NCBI GenBank assembly: GCA_916048095.2
Contig: CAJZIA020000005.1
Span: 62,001-126,000 of the forward strand
DNA from: Sacculina carcini
Taxonomy: Eukaryota > Arthropoda > Thecostraca > Sacculinidae
DNA length: 64,000 nt
Direction: 5' to 3'
Position numbers and translations under genes: made by a program. Under the pieces are notes generated by a model. It was not told where the DNA came from. It did not search any database and saw only the letters and a list, made by a program, of their open reading frames with translations. Below are positions 40,467 through 53,576 of the stretch, piece after piece (within the stretch, counting starts at the first letter, position 1; every line of letters begins with the position of its first letter).

Positions 40467-43400
40467 AGGGCACACTTAGGGCACACTTAGGGCACACTTA
40501 GGTAACACTTAGGGCACACTTAGGTAACACTTAGGGCACACTTAGGTAACACTTAGGGCACACTTAGGTCACACTTAGGTAACACTTAGGTAACACTTGG
40601 GTAACACTTAGGTAACACTTAGGTAACACTTAGGGTACACTTAGGTAACACTTAGGGTACACTTAGGTAACACTTAAGGCACACTTAGGTAACACTTAGG
40701 TAACACTTAGGTAACACTTAGGTAACACTTAGGGCACACTTAGGTAACACTTAGGGCATACTTAGGTAACACTTAGGGCGCACTAAGGTAACACTTAGGG
40801 CACACTTAGGTAACACTTAGGGCACACTTAGGTAACACTTAAGGCACACTTAGGTAACACTTAGGGCACACTTAGGTAACACTTAGGGCACACTTAGGTA
40901 ACACTTAGGGCACACTTAGGTAACACTTAGGGCACACTTAGATAACACTTAGGTAACACTTGGGTAACACTTGGGTAACACTTAGGTAACACTTAGGTAA
41001 CACTTAGGGTACACTTAGGTAACACTTAGGGCACACTTAGGTAACACTTAAGGCACACTTAGGTAACACTTAGGTAACACTTAGGTAACACTTAGGTAAC
41101 ACTTAGGGCACACTTAGGTAACACATATGTAACACTTAGGTAACTCTTAGGTAACACTTAGGTAGCACTTAGGTAACACTTAGGGCACACTTAGGTAACA
41201 CTTAGGGCACACTTAGGTAACACTTAGGGCACACTTAGGTAACACTTAGGTAACACTTAGGTAACACTTAGGTAACACTTAGGGCACACTTAGGTAACAC
41301 ATATGTAACACTTAGGTAACTCTTAGGTAACACTTAGGTAGCACTTAGGTAACACTTAGGGCACACTTAGGTAACACTTAGGGCACACTTAGGTAACACT
41401 TAGGGCACACTTAGGTAACACTTAGGGCACACTTAGGTAACACTTAGGTAACACTTAGGGCACACTTAGGTAACACTTAGGTAACACTTGGGTAACACTT
41501 AGGTAACACTTAGGTAACACTTAGGTAACACTTAGGGTACACTTAGGTAACACTTAGGGTACACTTAGGTAACACTTAGGGCACACTTAGGTAACACTTA
41601 GGTAACACTTAGGTAACACTTAGGTAACACTTAGGGCACACTTAGGTAACACTTATGTAACACTTAGGTAACTCTTAGGTAACACTTAGGTAGCACTTAG
41701 GTAACACTTAGGGTACACTTAGGTAACACTTAGGTAACACTTGGGTAACACTTAGGTAACACTTAGGTAACACTTAGGGTACACTTAGGTAACACTTAGG
41801 GTACACTTAGGTAACACTTAGGGCACACTTAGGTAACACTTAGGTAACACTTAGGTAACACTTAGGTAACACTTAGGGCACACTTAGGTAACACTTATGT
41901 AACACTTAGGTAACTCTTAGGTAACACTTAGGTAGCACTTAGGTAACACTTAGGGTACACTTAGGTAACACTTAGGGCACACTTCGGTAACACTTGGGGC
42001 ACACTTAGGTAACACTTAGGGCACACTTAGGTAACACTTAGGGCACACTTATGTAACACTTAGGGTACACTTAGGTAACACTTAGGGTACACTTAGGTAA
42101 CACTTAGGGCACACTTAGGTAACACTTAGGTAACACTTAGGTAACACTTAGGTAACACTTAGGGCACACTTAGGTAACACTTATGTAACACTTAGGTAAC
42201 TCTTAGGTAACACTTAGGTAGCACTTAGGTAACACTTAGGGTACACTTAGGTAACACTTAGGGCACACTTAGGTAACACTTGGGGCACACTAAGGTAACA
42301 CTTAGGGCACACTTAGGTAACACTTAGGGCACACTTAGGTAACACTTAGGGCACACTTAGGGCACACTTAGGGCACACTTAGGTAACACTTAGGGCACAC
42401 TTAGGTAACACTTAGGGCACACTTAGGTAACACTTAGGGCACACTTAGGTAACACTTAGGTAACACTTAGGGCACACTTAGGTAACACTTAGGGCACACT
42501 TAGGTAACACTTAGGGCACACTTAGGTAACACTTAGGGCACACTTAGGTAACACTTAGGGCACACTTAGGTAACACTTAGGGCACACTTAGGTAACACTT
42601 AGGGTACACTTAGGTAACACTTAGGGCACACTTAGGTAACACTTAGGGCACACTTAGGTAACACTTAGGGCACACTTAGGTAACACTTAGGGCACACTTA
42701 GGTAACACTTAGGGCGCACTAAGGTAACACTTAGGGCACACTTAGGTAACACTTAGGGCACACTTAGGTAACACTTAGGGCACACTTAGGTAACACTTAG
42801 GGCACACTTAGGTAACACTTAGGGCACACTTAGATAACACTTAGGTAACACTTAGGTAACACTTGGGTAACACTTAGGTAACACTTAGGTAACACTTAGG
42901 GTACACTTAGGTAACACTTAGGGCACACTTAGGTAACACTTAGGGCACACTTAGGTAACACTTAGGTAACACTTAGGTAACACTTAGGTAACACTTAGGG
43001 CACACTTAGGTAACACTTATGTAACACTTAGGTAACTCTTAGGTAACACTTATGTAGCACTTAGGTAACACTTAGGGCACACTTAGATAACACTTAGGGC
43101 ACACTTAGGTAACACTTAGGGCACACTTAGGTAACACTTAGGGCACACTTAGGTAACACTTAGGTAACACTTAGGGCACACTTAGGTAACACTTAGGTAA
43201 CACTTGGGTAACACTTAGGTAACACTTAGGTAACACTTAGGGTACACTTAGGTAACACTTAGGGTACACTTAGGTAACACTTAGGGCACACTTAGGTAAC
43301 ACTTAGGTAACACTTAGGTAACACTTAGATAACACTTAGGTAACACTTAGGGCACACTTAGGTAACACTTATGTAACACTTAGGTAACACTTAGGTAACA

Positions 43401-43810
43401 CTTAGGTAGCACTTAGGTAACACTTAGGGTACACTTAGGTAACACTTAGGGCACACCTAGGTAACACTTAGGGCACACTTAGGTAACACTTAGGGCGCAC
43501 TAAGGTAACACTTAGGGCACACTTAGGTAACACTTAGGGCACACTTAGGTAACACTTAGGGCACACTTAGGTAACACTTAGGGCACACTTAGGTAACACT
43601 TAGGGCACACTTAGGTAACACTTAGGTAACACTTAGGTAACTCTTAGGTAACACTTAGGTAGCACTTAGGTAACACTTAGGGTACACTTAGGTAACACTT
43701 AGGGCACACCTAGGTAACACTTAGGGCACACTTAGGTAACACTTAGGGCGCACTAAGGTAACACTTAGGGCACACTTAGGTAACACTTAGGGCACACTTA
43801 GGTAACACTT
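40467..43810. repeat. HOR copy, 3,344 bp (304 units)
   Basis: Second of three consecutive copies, with the same order as 37002-40466. CATATG lies at 41124 and 41300 (176 bp apart), p at 41985, q near 42281 and b-b-b at 42348. The extra e unit is near 43326. The last n-h section has reverted to plain units (about 43610-43640): no CACAATT and no h unit are present before g. Confidence 0.85.
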
Positions 43811-46800
43811 AGGGCACACTTAGGGCACACTTAGGGCACACTTAGGTAACACTTAGGGCACACTTAGGTAACACTTAGGGCACACTTAGGTAACACTTAG
43901 GGCACACTTAGGTCACACTTAGGTAACACTTAGGTAACACTTGGGTAACACTTAGGTAACACTTAGGTAACACTTAGGGTACACTTAGGTAACACTTAGG
44001 GTACACTTAGGTAACACTTAAGGCACACTTAGGTAACACTTAGGTAACACTTAGGTAACACTTAGGTAACACTTAGGGCACACTTAGGTAACACTTAGGG
44101 CATACTTAGGTAACACTTAGGGCGCACTAAGGTAACACTTAGGGCACACTTAGGTAACACTTAGGGCACACTTAGGTAACACTTAAGGCACACTTAGGTA
44201 ACACTTAGGGCACACTTAGGTAACACTTAGGGCACACTTAGGTAACACTTAGGGCACACTTAGGTAACACTTAGGGCACACTTAGATAACACTTAGGTAA
44301 CACTTGGGTAACACTTGGGTAACACTTAGGTAACACTTAGGTAACACTTAGGGTACACTTAGGTAACACTTAGGGCACACTTAGGTAACACTTAAGGCAC
44401 ACTTAGGTAACACTTAGGTAACACTTAGGTAACACTTAGGTAACACTTAGGGCACACTTAGGTAACACATATGTAACACTTAGGTAACTCTTAGGTAACA
44501 CTTAGGTAGCACTTAGGTAACACTTAGGGCACACTTAGGTAACACTTAGGGCACACTTAGGTAACACTTAGGGCACACTTAGGTAACACTTAGGTAACAC
44601 TTAGGTAACACTTAGGTAACACTTAGGGCACACTTAGGTAACACATATGTAACACTTAGGTAACTCTTAGGTAACACTTAGGTAGCACTTAGGTAACACT
44701 TAGGGCACACTTAGGTAACACTTAGGGCACACTTAGGTAACACTTAGGGCACACTTAGGTAACACTTAGGGCACACTTAGGTAACACTTAGGTAACACTT
44801 AGGGCACACTTAGGTAACACTTAGGTAACACTTGGGTAACACTTAGGTAACACTTAGGTAACACTTAGGTAACACTTAGGGTACACTTAGGTAACACTTA
44901 GGGTACACTTAGGTAACACTTAGGGCACACTTAGGTAACACTTAGGTAACACTTAGGTAACACTTAGGTAACACTTAGGTAACACTTAGGGCACACTTAG
45001 GTAACACTTATGTAACACTTAGGTAACTCTTAGGTAACACTTAGGTAGCACTTAGGTAACACTTAGGGTACACTTAGGTAACACTTAGGTAACACTTGGG
45101 TAACACTTAGGTAACACTTAGGTAACACTTAGGGTACACTTAGGTAACACTTAGGGTACACTTAGGTAACACTTAGGGCACACTTAGGTAACACTTAGGT
45201 AACACTTAGGTAACACTTAGGTAACACTTAGGGCACACTTAGGTAACACTTATGTAACACTTAGGTAACTCTTAGGTAACACTTAGGTAGCACTTAGGTA
45301 ACACTTAGGGTACACTTAGGTAACACTTAGGGCACACTTCGGTAACACTTGGGGCACACTTAGGTAACACTTAGGGCACACTTAGGTAACACTTAGGGCA
45401 CACTTATGTAACACTTAGGGTACACTTAGGTAACACTTAGGGTACACTTAGGTAACACTTAGGGCACACTTAGGTAACACTTAGGTAACACTTAGGTAAC
45501 ACTTAGGTAACACTTAGGGCACACTTAGGTAACACTTATGTAACACTTAGGTAACTCTTAGGTAACACTTAGGTAGCACTTAGGTAACACTTAGGGTACA
45601 CTTAGGTAACACTTAGGGCACACTTAGGTAACACTTGGGGCACACTAAGGTAACACTTAGGGCACACTTAGGTAACACTTAGGGCACACTTAGGTAACAC
45701 TTAGGGCACACTTAGGGCACACTTAGGGCACACTTAGGTAACACTTAGGGCACACTTAGGTAACACTTAGGGCACACTTAGGTAACACTTAGGGCACACT
45801 TAGGTAACACTTAGGTAACACTTAGGGCACACTTAGGTAACACTTAGGGCACACTTAGGTAACACTTAGGGCACACTTAGGTAACACTTAGGGCACACTT
45901 AGGTAACACTTAGGGCACACTTAGGTAACACTTAGGGCACACTTAGGTAACACTTAGGGTACACTTAGGTAACACTTAGGGCACACTTAGGTAACACTTA
46001 GGGCACACTTAGGTAACACTTAGGGCACACTTAGGTAACACTTAGGGCACACTTAGGTAACACTTAGGGCGCACTAAGGTAACACTTAGGGCACACTTAG
46101 GTAACACTTAGGGCACACTTAGGTAACACTTAGGGCACACTTAGGTAACACTTAGGGCACACTTAGGTAACACTTAGGGCACACTTAGATAACACTTAGG
46201 TAACACTTAGGTAACACTTGGGTAACACTTAGGTAACACTTAGGTAACACTTAGGGTACACTTAGGTAACACTTAGGGCACACTTAGGTAACACTTAGGG
46301 CACACTTAGGTAACACTTAGGTAACACTTAGGTAACACTTAGGTAACACTTAGGGCACACTTAGGTAACACTTATGTAACACTTAGGTAACTCTTAGGTA
46401 ACACTTATGTAGCACTTAGGTAACACTTAGGGCACACTTAGGTAACACTTAGGGCACACTTAGGTAACACTTAGGGCACACTTAGGTAACACTTAGGGCA
46501 CACTTAGGTAACACTTAGGTAACACTTAGGGCACACTTAGGTAACACTTAGGTAACACTTGGGTAACACTTAGGTAACACTTAGGTAACACTTAGGGTAC
46601 ACTTAGGTAACACTTAGGGTACACTTAGGTAACACTTAGGGCACACTTAGGTAACACTTAGGTAACACTTAGGTAACACTTAGATAACACTTAGGTAACA
46701 CTTAGGGCACACTTAGGTAACACTTATGTAACACTTAGGTAACTCTTAGGTAACACTTAGGTAACACTTAGGTAACACTTAGGGTACACTTAGGTAACAC

Positions 46801-47165
46801 TTAGGGCACACTTAGGTAACACTTAGGGCACACTTAGGTAACACTTAGGGCGCACTAAGGTAACACTTAGGGCACACTTAGGTAACACTTAGGGCACACT
46901 TAGGTAACACTTAGGGCACACTTAGGTAACACTTAGGGCACACTTAGGTAACACTTAGGGCACAATTAGGTAACACTTATGTAACACTTAGGTAACTCTT
47001 AGGTAACACTTAGGTAGCACTTAGGTAACACTTAGGGTACACTTAGGTAACACTTAGGGCACACCTAGGTAACACTTAGGGCACACTTAGGTAACACTTA
47101 GGGCGCACTAAGGTAACACTTAGGGCACACTTAGGTAACACTTAGGGCACACTTAGGTAACACTT
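43811..47165. repeat. HOR copy, 3,355 bp (305 units)
   Basis: Third consecutive copy: j near 43913, k, l, d, k, e, f-f, c, k, CATATG at 44468 and 44644 (176 bp apart), p at 45340, q near 45637, b-b-b at 45703, extra e near 46682, then o/d/n as usual. From p to the end it keeps a 3,355-bp offset from the preceding copy. The i unit after the extra e section is a plain a unit near 46757. Confidence 0.85.
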
Positions 47166-47680
47166 AGGGCACACTTAGGGCACACTTAGGGCACACTTAG
47201 GTAACACTTAGGGCACACTTAGGTAACACTTAGGGCACACTTAGGTAACACTTAGGGCACACTTAGGTCACACTTAGGTAACACTTAGGTAACACTTGGG
47301 TAACACTTAGGTAACACTTAGGTAACACTTAGGGTACACTTAGGTAACACTTAGGGTACACTTAGGTAACACTTAAGGCACACTTAGGTAACACTTAGGT
47401 AACACTTAGGTAACACTTAGGTAACACTTAGGGCACACTTAGGTAACACTTAGGGCATACTTAGGTAACACTTAGGGCGCACTAAGGTAACACTTAGGGC
47501 ACACTTAGGTAACACTTAGGGCACACTTAGGTAACACTTAAGGCACACTTAGGTAACACTTAGGGCACACTTAGGTAACACTTAGGGCACACTTAGGTAA
47601 CACTTAGGGCACACTTAGGTAACACTTAGGGCACACTTAGATAACACTTAGGTAACACTTGGGTAACACTTGGGTAACAC
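47166..47680. repeat. Partial fourth HOR copy, cut at the f-f pair
   Basis: This repeats the first 0.5 kb of the HOR (b-b-b, j, f, c-c, k, l, d, k, e, f-f). At about 47680 the array jumps from f-f to a-b dimers and the later f-c-c section, skipping the CATATG part. Confidence 0.75.
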
Positions 47681-49244
47681 TTAGGGCACACTTAGGTAAC
47701 ACTTAGGGCACACTTAGGTAACACTTAGGTAACACTTAGGGCACACTTAGGTAACACTTAGGTAACACTTGGGTAACACTTAGGTAACACTTAGGTAACA
47801 CTTAGGGTACACTTAGGTAACACTTAGGGTACACTTAGGTAACACTTAGGGCACACTTAGGTAACACTTAGGTAACACTTAGGTAACACTTAGGTAACAC
47901 TTAGGGCACACTTAGGTAACACTTATGTAACACTTAGGTAACTCTTAGGTAACACTTAGGTAGCACTTAGGTAACACTTAGGGTACACTTAGGTAACACT
48001 TAGGTAACACTTGGGTAACACTTAGGTAACACTTAGGTAACACTTAGGGTACACTTAGGTAACACTTAGGGTACACTTAGGTAACACTTAGGGCACACTT
48101 AGGTAACACTTAGGTAACACTTAGGTAACACTTAGGTAACACTTAGGGCACACTTAGGTAACACTTATGTAACACTTAGGTAACTCTTAGGTAACACTTA
48201 GGTAGCACTTAGGTAACACTTAGGGTACACTTAGGTAACACTTAGGGCACACTTAGGTAACACTTGGGGCACACTTAGGTAACACTTAGGGCACACTTAG
48301 GTAACACTTAGGGCACACTTATGTAACACTTAGGGTACACTTAGGTAACACTTAGGGTACACTTAGGTAACACTTAGGGCACACTTAGGTAACACTTAGG
48401 TAACACTTAGGTAACACTTAGGTAACACTTAGGGCACACTTAGGTAACACTTATGTAACACTTAGGTAACTCTTAGGTAACACTTAGGTAGCACTTAGGT
48501 AACACTTAGGGTACACTTAGGTAACACTTAGGGCACACTTAGGTAACACTTGGGGCACACTTAGGTAACACTTAGGGCACACTTAGGTAACACTTAGGGC
48601 ACACTTATGTAACACTTAGGGTACACTTAGGTAACACTTAGGGCACACTTAGGTAACACTTAGGGCACACTTAGATAACACTTAGGTAACACTTGGGTAA
48701 CACTTGGGTAACACTTAGGTAACACTTAGGTAACACTTAGGGTACACTTAGGTAACACTTAGGGCACACTTAGGTAACACTTAGGGCACACTTAGGTAAC
48801 ACTTAGGTAACACTTAGGTAACACTTAGGTAACACTTAGGGCACACTTAGGTAACACATATGTAACACTTAGGTAACTCTTAGGTAACACTTAGGTAGCA
48901 CTTAGGTAACACTTAGGGCACACTTAGGTAACACTTAGGGCACACTTAGGTAACACTTAGGGCACACTTAGGTAGCACTTAGGGCACACTTAGGTAACAC
49001 TTAGGTAACACTTAGGGCACACTTAGGTAACACTTAGGTAACACTTGGGTAACACTTAGGTAACACTTAGGGTACACTTAGGTAACACTTAAGGCACACT
49101 TAGGTAACACTTGGGGCACACTTAGGTAACACTTAGGGCACACTTAGGTAACACTTAGGGCACACTTAGGTAACACTTAGGGCACACTTAGGTAACACTT
49201 AGGGTACACTTAGGTAACACTTAGGGCACACTTAGGTAACACTT

Positions 49245-49254
49245 AGGCACACTT
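49245..49254. repeat. 10-bp unit (AGGCACACTT)
   Basis: A b unit with one G missing. This deletion differs from the GGGCACACTT lineage. It recurs at 49618 and 59517. Confidence 0.9.
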
Positions 49255-49617
49255 AGGTAACACTTAGGGCACACTTAGGTAACACTTAGGGCACACTTAG
49301 GTAACACTTAGGTAACACTTAGGGCACACTTAGGTAACACTTAGGGCACACTTAGGTAACACTTAGGTAACACTTAGGGCACACTTAGGTAACACTTAGG
49401 GCACACTTAGGTAACACTTAGGGCACACTTAGGTAACACTTAGGGCACACCTAGATAACACTTAGGTAACACTTAGGTAACACTTGGGTAACACTTAGGT
49501 AACACTTAGGTAACACTTAGGTAACACTTAGGGTACACTTAGGTAACACTTAGGGCACACTTAGGTAACACTTAGGGTACACTTAGGTAACACTTAGGGC
49601 ACACTTAGGTAACACTT

Positions 49618-49627
49618 AGGCACACTT
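49618..49627. repeat. 10-bp unit (AGGCACACTT)
   Basis: Second copy of the AGGCACACTT unit, made by the 373-bp duplication. Confidence 0.9.
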
Positions 49628-50650
49628 AGGTAACACTTAGGGCACACTTAGGTAACACTTAGGGCACACTTAGGTAACACTTAGGTAACACTTAGGGCAC
49701 ACTTAGGTAACACTTAGGGCACACTTAGGTAACACTTAGGTAACACTTAGGGCACACTTAGGTAACACTTAGGGCACACTTAGGTAACACTTAGGGCACA
49801 CTTAGGTAACACTTAGGGCACACCTAGATAACACTTAGGTAACACTTAGGTAACACTTGGGTAACACTTAGGTAACACTTAGGTAACACTTAGGTAACAC
49901 TTAGGGTACACTTAGGTAACACTTAGGGCACACTTAGGTAACACTTAGGGCACACTTAGGTAACACTTAGGTAACACTTAGGTAACACTTAGGTAACACT
50001 TAGGGCACACTTAGGTAACACTTATGTAACACTTAGGTAACTCTTAGGTAACACTTATGTAGCACTTAGGTAACACTTAGGGCACACTTAGGTAACACTT
50101 AGGGCACACTTAGGTAACACTTAGGGCACACTTAGGTAACACTTAGGGCACACTTAGGTAACACTTAGGGCACACTTAGGTAACACTTAGGGCACACTTA
50201 GGTAACACTTAGGTAACACTTAGGTAACACTTGGGTAACACTTAGGTAACACTTAGGTAACACTTAGGGCACACTTAGGTAACACCTAGGGTACACTTAG
50301 GTAACACTTAGGTAACACTTAAGGCGCACTAAGGTAACACTTAGGGCACACTTAGGTAACACTTAGGGCACACTTAGGTAACACTTAGGGCACACTTAGG
50401 TAACACTTAGGGCACACTTGGGTAACACTTAGGGCACACTTAGGTAACACTTAGGGCACACTTAGGTAACACTTAGGGCACACTTAGGTCACACTTAGGT
50501 AACACTTAGGTAACACTTGGGTAACACTTAGGTAACACTTAGGGCACACTTAGGTAACACTTAGGGCACACTTAGGTAACACTTAGGGCACACTTAGGTA
50601 ACACTTAGGGCACACTTAGGTCACACTTAGGTAACACTTAGGTAACACTT

Positions 50651-50661
50651 GGTTAACACTT
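50651..50661. repeat. GGTTAACACTT variant unit
   Basis: A rare unit changed at positions 1 and 3, creating GTTAAC. It recurs only at 60550, 9,899 bp away, and so marks the long duplication. Confidence 0.9.
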
Positions 50662-51453
50662 AGGTAACACTTAGGGCACACTTAGGTAACACTTAGGGCA
50701 CACCTAGGTAACACTTAGGGCACACTTAGGTCACACTTAGGTAACACTTAGGTAACACTTGGGTAACACTTAGGTAACACTTAGGGCACACTTAGGTAAC
50801 ACTTAGGGCACACTTAGGTAACACTTAGGGCACACTTAGGTAACACTTAGGGCACACTTAGGTAACACTTAGGGCACACTTAGGTAACACTTAGGGCACA
50901 CTTAGATAACACTTAGGTAACACTTGGGTAACACTTGGGTAACACTTAGGTAACACTTAGGTAACACTTAGGGTACACTTAGGTAACACTTAGGGCACAC
51001 TTAGGTAACACTTAGGGCACACTTAGGTAACACTTAGGTAACACTTAGGTAACACTTAGGTAACACTTAGGGCACACTTAGGTAACACATATGTAACACT
51101 TAGGTAACTCTTAGGTAACACTTAGGTAGCACTTAGGTAACACTTAGGGCACACTTAGGTAACACTTAGGGCACACTTAGATAACACTTGGGTAACACTT
51201 AGGTAACACTTAGGTAACACTTAGGGTACACTTAGGTAACACTTAGGGTACACTTAGGTAACACTTAAGGCACACTTAGGTAACACTTAGGTAACACTTA
51301 GGTAACACTTAGGTAACACTTAGGGCACACTTAGGTAACACTTAGGGCATACTTAGGTAACACTTAGGGCGCACTAAGGTAACACTTAGGGCACACTTAG
51401 GTAACACTTAGGGCACACTTAGGTAACACTTAGGGCACACTTAGGTAACACTT

Positions 51454-53576
51454 AGGGCACACTTAGGGCACACTTAGGGCACACTTAGGTAACACTTAGG
51501 GCACACTTAGGTAACACTTAGGGCACACTTAGGTAACACTTAGGGCACACTTAGGTCACACTTAGGTAACACTTAGGTAACACTTGGGTAACACTTAGGT
51601 AACACTTAGGTAACACTTAGGGTACACTTAGGTAACACTTAGGGTACACTTAGGTAACACTTAAGGCACACTTAGGTAACACTTAGGTAACACTTAGGTA
51701 ACACTTAGGTAACACTTAGGGCACACTTAGGTAACACTTAGGGCATACTTAGGTAACACTTAGGGCGCACTAAGGTAACACTTAGGGCACACTTAGGTAA
51801 CACTTAGGGCACACTTAGGTAACACTTAAGGCACACTTAGGTAACACTTAGGGCACACTTAGGTAACACTTAGGGCACACTTAGGTAACACTTAGGGCAC
51901 ACTTAGGTAACACTTAGGGCACACTTAGATAACACTTAGGTAACACTTGGGTAACACTTGGGTAACACTTAGGTAACACTTAGGTAACACTTAGGGTACA
52001 CTTAGGTAACACTTAGGGCACACTTAGGTAACACTTAGGGCACACTTAGGTAACACTTAGGTAACACTTAGGTAACACTTAGGTAACACTTAGGGCACAC
52101 TTAGGTAACACATATGTAACACTTAGGTAACTCTTAGGTAACACTTAGGTAGCACTTAGGTAACACTTAGGGCACACTTAGGTAACACTTAGGGCACACT
52201 TAGGTAACACTTAGGGCACACTTAGGTAACACTTAGGGCACACTTAGGTAACACTTAGGTAACACTTAGGGCACACTTAGGTAACACTTAGGTAACACTT
52301 GGGTAACACTTAGGTAACACTTAGGTAACACTTAGGGTACACTTAGGTAACACTTAGGGTACACTTAGGTAACACTTAGGGCACACTTAGGTAACACTTA
52401 GGTAACACTTAGGTAACACTTAGGTAACACTTAGGGCACACTTAGGTAACACTTATGTAACACTTAGGTAACTCTTAGGTAACACTTAGGTAGCACTTAG
52501 GTAACACTTAGGGTACACTTAGGTAACACTTAGGTAACACTTGGGTAACACTTAGGTAACACTTAGGTAACACTTAGGGTACACTTAGGTAACACTTAGG
52601 GCACACTTAGGTAACACTTAGGGCACACTTAGATAACACTTAGGTAACACTTGGGTAACACTTGGGTAACACTTAGGTAACACTTAGGTAACACTTAGGG
52701 TACACTTAGGTAACACTTAGGGCACACTTAGGTAACACTTAGGGCACACTTAGGTAACACTTAGGTAACACTTAGGTAACACTTAGGTAACACTTAGGGC
52801 ACACTTAGGTAACACATATGTAACACTTAGGTAACTCTTAGGTAACACTTAGGTAGCACTTAGGTAACACTTAGGGCACACTTAGGTAACACTTAGGGCA
52901 CACTTAGGTAACACTTAGGGCACACTTAGGTAGCACTTAGGGCACACTTAGGTAACACTTAGGTAACACTTAGGGCACACTTAGGTAACACTTAGGTAAC
53001 ACTTGGGTAACACTTAGGTAACACTTAGGGTACACTTAGGTAACACTTAAGGCACACTTAGGTAACACTTGGGGCACACTTAGGTAACACTTAGGGCACA
53101 CTTAGGTAACACTTAGGGCACACTTAGGTAACACTTAGGGTACACTTAGGTAACACTTAGGGCACACTTAGGTAACACTTAGGTAACACTTAGGGCACAC
53201 TTAGGTAACACTTATGTAACACTTAGGTAACTCTTAGGTAACACTTAGGTAGCACTTAGGTAACACTTAGGGTACACTTAGGTAACACTTAGGTAACACT
53301 TGGGTAACACTTAGGTAACACTTAGGGTACACTTAGGTAACACTTAGGGTACACTTAGGTAACACTTAGGGCACACTTAGGTAACACTTAGGTAACACTT
53401 AGGTAACACTTAGGTAACACTTAGGGCACACTTAGGTAACACTTATGTAACACTTAGGTAACTCTTAGGTAACACTTAGGTAGCACTTAGGTAACACTTA
53501 GGGTACACTTAGGTAACACTTAGGGCACACTTCGGTAACACTTGGGGCACACTTAGGTAACACTTAGGTAACACTT
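51454..53576. repeat. Truncated HOR copy with a duplicated CATATG section
   Basis: The order is b-b-b, j, f, c-c, k, l, d, k, e, f-f, c, CATATG at 52111, g, i, f, c-c, h-g-i-c, f and c. Near 52595 it jumps to e, f-f, c, CATATG at 52815 and the GTAGC-variant section also seen at 48.65-49.1 kb. After c, k and dimers come h-g-i-c, f, c-c, h-g-i-c and p (53533), then the same p-to-triplet junction as at 36958-37002. Confidence 0.7.

Larger units (their letters stand above)
49170..49945. repeat. 373-bp local tandem duplication
   Basis: The section holding c, a 10-bp unit, CACCTAGATAAC and f occurs twice at 373-bp spacing (34 units less one base): c near 49205 and 49578, the 10-bp units at 49245 and 49618, CTAGAT at 49451 and 49824. 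The sister block around 59.5 kb has this section once, so the event came after the long duplication or was lost there. Confidence 0.8.
47681..51453. repeat. Divergent, shuffled HOR segment
   Basis: The order is f, c-c, h-g-i-c, f, c-c, h-g-i-c, a GGGGCACACTT unit (the p change is absent), h, c-c, h-g-i-c, a second GGGGCACACTT unit, h, c, e, f-f, c, CATATG at 48857, g, i, a GTAGC variant near 48970, f, c, k, then dimers with the 373-bp duplication, h-g-i, f, and variants such as CACCTAGGG near 50284 and AAGGCGCACTA near 50327. Three j-f pieces follow at about 50480-50770, the middle one with GTTAAC, then e, f-f, c, CATATG at 51088, g-i, e-f, c-c, k, l and d. The segment uses HOR parts in an order not seen in the left half of the window. 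Confidence 0.7.
43811..52590. repeat. Long duplication of about 10 kb, first copy
   Basis: This is repeated from 53577 to 62490. The offset is 9,766 bp at the left (triplet 43811/53577, CATATG 44468/54234), 10,041 bp after the CATATG doubling (44644/54685), 10,030 bp at 45703/55733 and 47166/57196, 10,272 bp around 48857/59129 and 9,899 bp from 49618/59517 to 52111/62010. The offset steps equal the local gains and losses described separately: 451 versus 176 bp, and a 373-bp duplication present only here. The copies part company near 52590/62490, where b replaces c. Confidence 0.8.
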
